Positions 59,918-64,000 of a DNA stretch of 64,000 bases are shown here, piece after piece. The notes below the pieces were generated by a model, which made no database searches, was not told the origin of the DNA, and was given only the letters and a program-made list of their open reading frames with translations. The translations under genes and the position numbers were made by a program. Numbering within the stretch: the stretch's first letter is position 1; each line of letters opens with the position of its first letter. The DNA is from Hymenopellis radicata (Eukaryota > Basidiomycota > Agaricomycetes > Agaricales > Physalacriaceae). The DNA lies in NCBI GenBank assembly GCA_015501595.1, contig JADNRX010000213.1, positions 30,098 through 94,097 of the forward strand. The letters are read 5' to 3'.

Positions 59918-60682
59918 ATGCCCTCCAACTTCATTGCTACCTCATCCAACAGGATGCTCTCCTCGCTGAGACGGCCGCTTGGCACTCTCAGAACCGTCCG
60001 GAAAAGGACAAATGTCCCGGACACCAGGCGTCTATCCAGAGACGTGCTCGCCCTTATCATACACTTCGCTTGGATGGACGAAGAGCTCACACTTGGCGGA
60101 AGGACAAAAATTTTTCTGACCTCGCATCTCGTCAGCGCGTCATACACGCTCGAGTTTACACGCGTCTTCCTCGCCGACGTTCATCTTCTCACTCCCGGTC
60201 ACCTGCATCGCTATTTCCGCCAAGTCCGTCGAGGCCATGCATCTTTCGCGGACTGCCAATCTATAACAGCGCACTTCAGGGTTCGCAATGTGATGGACAC
60301 CGAAGCATTTACTGAAGAGACGAAGGCCTTCCATGGCTATCTCTCCCGCCTCTATCTGCAAGGACATCTACACGACAAACACTGTCGTGCAGCATATCAC
60401 CTAGATGACTACGACGGCTCGGAGAAACTAAAGCTCTTCGGGCTGGAACCGAGTCTTTCTTGGGATGATGATGAGAAGTCTTCTCCGACATTCGAGAGCT
60501 TCTGGTCGCGCACAATGGGCATGTTATCCTGCACAGGGCGGAAGGAGGTTCCGACTGTGAAATGGTCGAAGTCTATCGACTTGAGCTCCGAGTCTGTGGG
60601 TGAAGTGACCTTGGTTGCGTTACCCGTGAAGAACTATCGAGCGTCGGACTCGTTTTTATCTGGTTCATCAGTCCAGGAATGA
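59918..60682 (+). CDS. Hypothetical protein, 254 aa, intronless
   Basis: Family not recognised. A single uninterrupted frame from ATG 59918 to TGA 60680-60682. The N-terminus is basic (MLSSLRRPLGTLRTVRKRTN), and residues 38-70 include LSRDVLALIIHFAWMDEELT, the shape of an F-box-like helix in which a Leu-rich start is followed by the region where Agaricomycete F-box proteins carry PPEIL. The central part is rich in Arg, His and aromatic residues. The C-terminal third is Ser/Asp-rich, including SLSWDDDEKSSPTFESFW. No signal peptide or TM segment. Lack of introns is unusual beside its intron-rich neighbours. A TATA box supports expression. The F-box idea is weak inference. Confidence 0.65.
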   Translation: MPSNFIATSSNRMLSSLRRPLGTLRTVRKRTNVPDTRRLSRDVLALIIHFAWMDEELTLGGRTKIFLTSHLVSASYTLEFTRVFLADVHLLTPGHLHRYFRQVRRGHASFADCQSITAHFRVRNVMDTEAFTEETKAFHGYLSRLYLQGHLHDKHCRAAYHLDDYDGSEKLKLFGLEPSLSWDDDEKSSPTFESFWSRTMGMLSCTGRKEVPTVKWSKSIDLSSESVGEVTLVALPVKNYRASDSFLSGSSVQE

Positions 60683-61411
60683 CTGGTGCAGGCTCAACTA
60701 CTTACTGATACCAAATCTCTTCGTACGTCTTACTCTCCTTGTTCTCTAGAGCTCGAACTTATCTGTTTGACAGGTAAATACCAGTCCATACAATTCTGCT
60801 ATATAAGTGCATGTAAAAATACCCCCTTTCAATTCCAGCACATTAGGCCTCCTCCATTGCGAAATCGTTTCATTTTCTCTCAGCTTCCATCTGGTCCGTT
60901 GTACAGTATTAGCTTGTACTGTGGGTCGATGTCGGCAGAACGCTGGAGGAGCACTTCAGAAGGGAACCTCAACTGCTTCCGTAGATCTAATTCATCCGTT
61001 GAGGCCGGCACCAGAGGTGATTGGGACATGGCTGGCTGCGAGTAGTCTCGTAATAAACCGACTCAAACGTTTTTCGGCAATAACGGGTGCAATAGTCGGC
61101 GCATGTCGGCAAGTGTTTGAATTTTGTGTTTGTCTTCTACTTTGATCTTTTCTTTGTCGCTTTCTATGGTTGTGTTATTATTTCCGTGCCAGCGAGCGAC
61201 CTATCAGCGTATTACACGTCTGCGCACGGAAGGCGCCTATCGTGATAACAGGCAACACATTTTTATATGCAAAACATAACGGTTTGACTGATGGCATCTC
61301 GGATTAGGCAGAGTACCGTCCTGTGTGACTGCAGCTGCTCCTTCTAAGCGTGCTTCCAATAGACGCGCGCGTTCCTTCCTATCCACCACCATCAGCTCTT
61401 GACCAGCTCCC
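60683..61411. other. Intergenic region before Dicer
   Basis: About 730 bp, no gene supported. Short open frames on the plus strand near 60686-61145 lack family features and good context. It holds the Dicer promoter; a TTTTTATATGC sequence near 61259 is a weak TATA candidate about 145 bp before the ATG. Confidence 0.5.
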
Positions 61412-64000
61412 ATGGCGTACCATGCGGCTGACGTCGATTTGGCCAGCGTGCCCAATCTCCCAGCCACTCGCGGATACCAGCAGGAAATGTTGGATGAAAG
61501 CCTTCGGAGAAACATCATCATCGCAATGGACACGGGCTCTGGAAAGACGCATATAGCTGTTCTGAGGTTGAAAATTGAAGTCGAGCGTCAACCACGCAAG
61601 GTGCATATCCTTGACCTTACCTCGCGCAACAGCAACTCAACTGCACGCCCAGATCTGCTGGTTCTTCGCCCCAACCGTTGCTCTCTGCGAACAGCAGTTC
61701 AATGTTATCAAAGGGGCGCTTCCCGTATCCGTCGGACTTATATCTGGCTCTCTCGAACCCAACCAGTGGAAGGATGCTGGCTTGTGGAAGAGAGTGCTTG
61801 ACACGCATCGTATCGTTGTATCCACCCCACAAGTCATGCTTGACGCTCTCCGCCACAGCTACATCAACATGGGCAGGGACATCGCACTTATGGTCTTCGA
61901 TGAAGCCCATCACGCGAAGGACAAAGACCCGTACAACATGATAATGCAGGAATTCTACTATCAGCTTTTACCTCGAGATGTAGAGGTCGATGTCGACCCG
62001 CAATACTTGAGACCGATGATTCTCGGGTTGACCGCGAGTCCCATATATGGTGGAGATATTGCAAAATCTTTCAAGTAAGTGATCAAGGAGCTTGATATCA
62101 TGTTTCTAAGCTCTCTGCAGGTTAATCGAAAGTAACCTGGATAGTACCATCAGGACCCCACGTCTCAATCGAGAAGAGCTTGCGAGACATGTTCATCGTC
62201 CCGTATTCAAGCATGCGTTATACATCGCCCCATCAGCGTACGGTTCAGATATACCCTTTTCTACCAACCTCGCCTCTCTCTCCGCCGTCATCAAAACTCT
62301 TACGATTGATGACGATCCCTACGTGAAGCAGTTGCGCAAGGACCTCGCAAAAATCACACCTCAAACCCCCGAGTATTATCGCTTGGACCAGAAGCTTTCG
62401 AAAGTCATCAGGAAGGAAAACTCTTTCACCCTGAAAGGACTTAAGGATTTCGAAAGGGCCGCCGAGGCAATTCTTATGGACCTCGGTGAATGGGCAACGG
62501 ATTGGTATGTTTGGACGATTCTTGAACAGGCAAAGGCAGCTTGTGGCTCACAGAGCGAGATGCCAACCTGGCAAAGTCGGGAGAAACGTCATCTTGCGGA
62601 GGTTATCGAACGCATACATGCAACGCCCGTCTCTTACTATGATGATGATATCGTCGATGCTTCCTCTCACAAAGTCATCGCGCTGGTTCAGGCGCTAGTG
62701 AACGAGAAGGAAGACATGGAGGAGTCGGACGAGGCGTTCAGCGGCCTGGTTTTTGTCAGGAGGCGCGACACAGTCATCGCTTTGAGTGAGCTTCTCAAGC
62801 ACCATCCTGTCACGAAGGGTTCCTTCCAGGTTGGCAGTCTTGTGGGCACATCGGACAGTAGCCACCGACATGCATTTTTGGATTTGACGCGGAAACTGAT
62901 TCGGCAGAGTCAGGAGGAGACCCTCTCAGCCTTCCGACTCGGGGAAAAGAATCTTCTCATCGCGACATCCGTAGCGGAGGAGGGTATCGATGTTCAAGCT
63001 TGTGGTTGCGTCATTCGATGGGATGTACCCGACAATATGGTTTCTTGGCTTCAAAGCCGAGGAAGAGCGCGAAGAAAGCGGAGTACCTTCATCATCATGT
63101 TCTCAGAAGGCAGCGGGTTAGACGAGAACGTAGCTCTATGGGAGCGCAAAGCCAGAGAGATCGTCGAGAAGGCTAACGAACCGGAACGACTTGATGTTGC
63201 AATCGAGCCTGACATCAAGGAGTACTTAGAATTTCGTCATCCGACCACTGGGTAATTATTTCTTCTGTTTATTTTATTGTATTCTAACCAAGCCATTAGT
63301 GCTCTTCTCACTTTGGATTCGGCGATTCAGCATCTAAATCACTTTGTGGCAGTGCATCCCAATGCCGGTCATCACATTGACTTCAAACCTCTGTATGATA
63401 TCGACCCTCCTGAACTGCCGACCGGTTGGCATTCCCTCGAAAATCGTGCATTAATCGGAAGCCAGCCGTACCAGGGACCTTGGGCGGCGACCGTCACTCT
63501 TCCTAAATTCCTACCTTCAGAATTCCGGGTACATAAGACGAAAATGGAGCATCCAACGAAGTCGTCTGCCCAGAAACATGCGGCATTCAAAGCATATAAG
63601 AGGATGTATGACGTAGGTTTGCTTGATGACAAGCTTCTTCCCTTGTTCTTTCGAGACGAGGAGATAGAACATCTGAAGCAGGACGTCGAGAAACGTATAT
63701 CAGTCGTCAAAGTGGCACCCCAAATCAATGCCTGGTTGCCGCTGTCTAATGGCGATCCATGGTATCGGTTTGAGGTGTCCCTTGGCTCTCTTCCTACGCT
63801 TTTAATGTTCACTAGACGACCATGTCCGCCTGATTGGCTCGTGCCGGGAGGTCCTCCACCGTTATATGTTCCCCGTCAAGGAGAAGTTATCATGACTGTG
63901 CGTGACATGGGTCGAGTCAGCGTAGACGATATGGAGATTCGCGAGGCTGGCGAATATACGCGACGCCTGTTCTGGAGTATTCATGGACCGCGGATGACAT
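61412..64000 (+). CDS. DCL: Dicer-like ribonuclease, N-terminal helicase half (runs off window)
   Basis: RNA-interference enzyme that cuts double-stranded RNA into small RNAs. Start 61412 ([20 protein letters not shown]). Helicase motif I is [12 protein letters not shown]. An intron near 61601-61649 joins PRK to [20 protein letters not shown]-box motif II is [13 protein letters not shown], and motif III is [11 protein letters not shown]. Motifs V and VI are [20 protein letters not shown] and [11 protein letters not shown]. After a short intron near 63255-63298 comes the DUF283 dimerisation domain with [20 protein letters not shown]. The reading frame is open to base 64000 with no stop. PAZ-like and the two RNase III domains would lie to the right. 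The helicase motifs are all intact, so this is not a helicase-dead form. Confidence 0.94.

Noticed and set aside
59547..59969. 140-codon frame overlapping the start of the 59918 gene
   Set aside because: Runs through the TATA box and promoter region of the next gene and has no conserved features.
1..64000. Transposable elements, tRNA and rRNA genes
   Set aside because: No reverse transcriptase, transposase, long terminal repeat pair, or convincing cloverleaf with both A and B boxes was recognised by eye; small tRNA genes could still be missed without a covariance-model scan.

Overview
The window is nuclear DNA of a filamentous basidiomycete, probably an Agaricomycete. Genes are dense on both strands and cut by many very short introns (about 48-60 nt) with GTACGT/GTAAGT-type donors, CTNAC/CTGAY branch sites and CAG/TAG acceptors. 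The protein set fits: Dicer, a myosin-motor chitin synthase, two GH18 chitinases, two glutaminase-A-like secreted proteins, and orthologues of GCN1, DOM34, SLX4, MBIP and RPP21. I see no recognisable transposon, CRISPR array, rRNA or confident tRNA. All calls come from reading translations by eye; no database search was possible.

Layout. 1-4 kb: 3' end of cytosolic Phe-tRNA synthetase beta, a small unknown coiled-coil protein, a xylitol/sorbitol dehydrogenase and a gluconokinase. 4.1-12.6 kb: a complete multi-exon GCN1. 12.7-14.9 kb: an MBIP-like gene and the RNase P/MRP subunit RPP21, head to head with only 43 bp between start codons. 15.3-17.4 kb: chitinase A, a GH18 enzyme with acidic low-complexity tracts and reading-frame drift. 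17.4-21 kb: a degenerate ORF, a zinc-finger protein and a pyrimidine microsatellite. 21-25.8 kb: Gln-tRNA synthetase and a platelet-activating-factor acetylhydrolase. 25.9-41.3 kb: a cell-surface block made of glutaminase-like gene 1 (minus), chitinase B (plus), glutaminase-like gene 2 (plus, GPI-type tail) and the chitin synthase. 41.8-42.7 kb: an unresolved gene with a TATA box. 42.8-53.9 kb, all minus: CPD photolyase, DOM34/Pelota, an AGC kinase and importin-11/KAP120. 54-59.3 kb: SLX4 (plus), folylpolyglutamate synthase (minus) and the phosducin-like PLP1/TXNDC9 (minus). 59.9-60.7 kb: an unknown 254-aa protein. 61.4 kb to the end: the helicase half of a Dicer, cut by the window edge.

How the genes relate. 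Several neighbours act in translation and its surveillance (PheRS, GlnRS, GCN1, DOM34, and RPP21 in tRNA processing), but they look like ordinary housekeeping neighbours rather than an operon-like unit. The 15-41 kb stretch is the part with local functional coherence: chitin synthesis, chitin hydrolysis and secreted glutaminase-like proteins, with local duplication of both the chitinase and the glutaminase-like gene.

The most interesting observations are: (1) an apparent intron in the photolyase gene that is itself a diverged tandem copy of the preceding exon; (2) the acidic tracts and frame drift of chitinase A; (3) a one-base loss beside a splice acceptor in glutaminase-like gene 2 that a shifted acceptor would repair; and (4) a triplicated 21-bp element between divergent glutaminase-like gene 1 and chitinase B.
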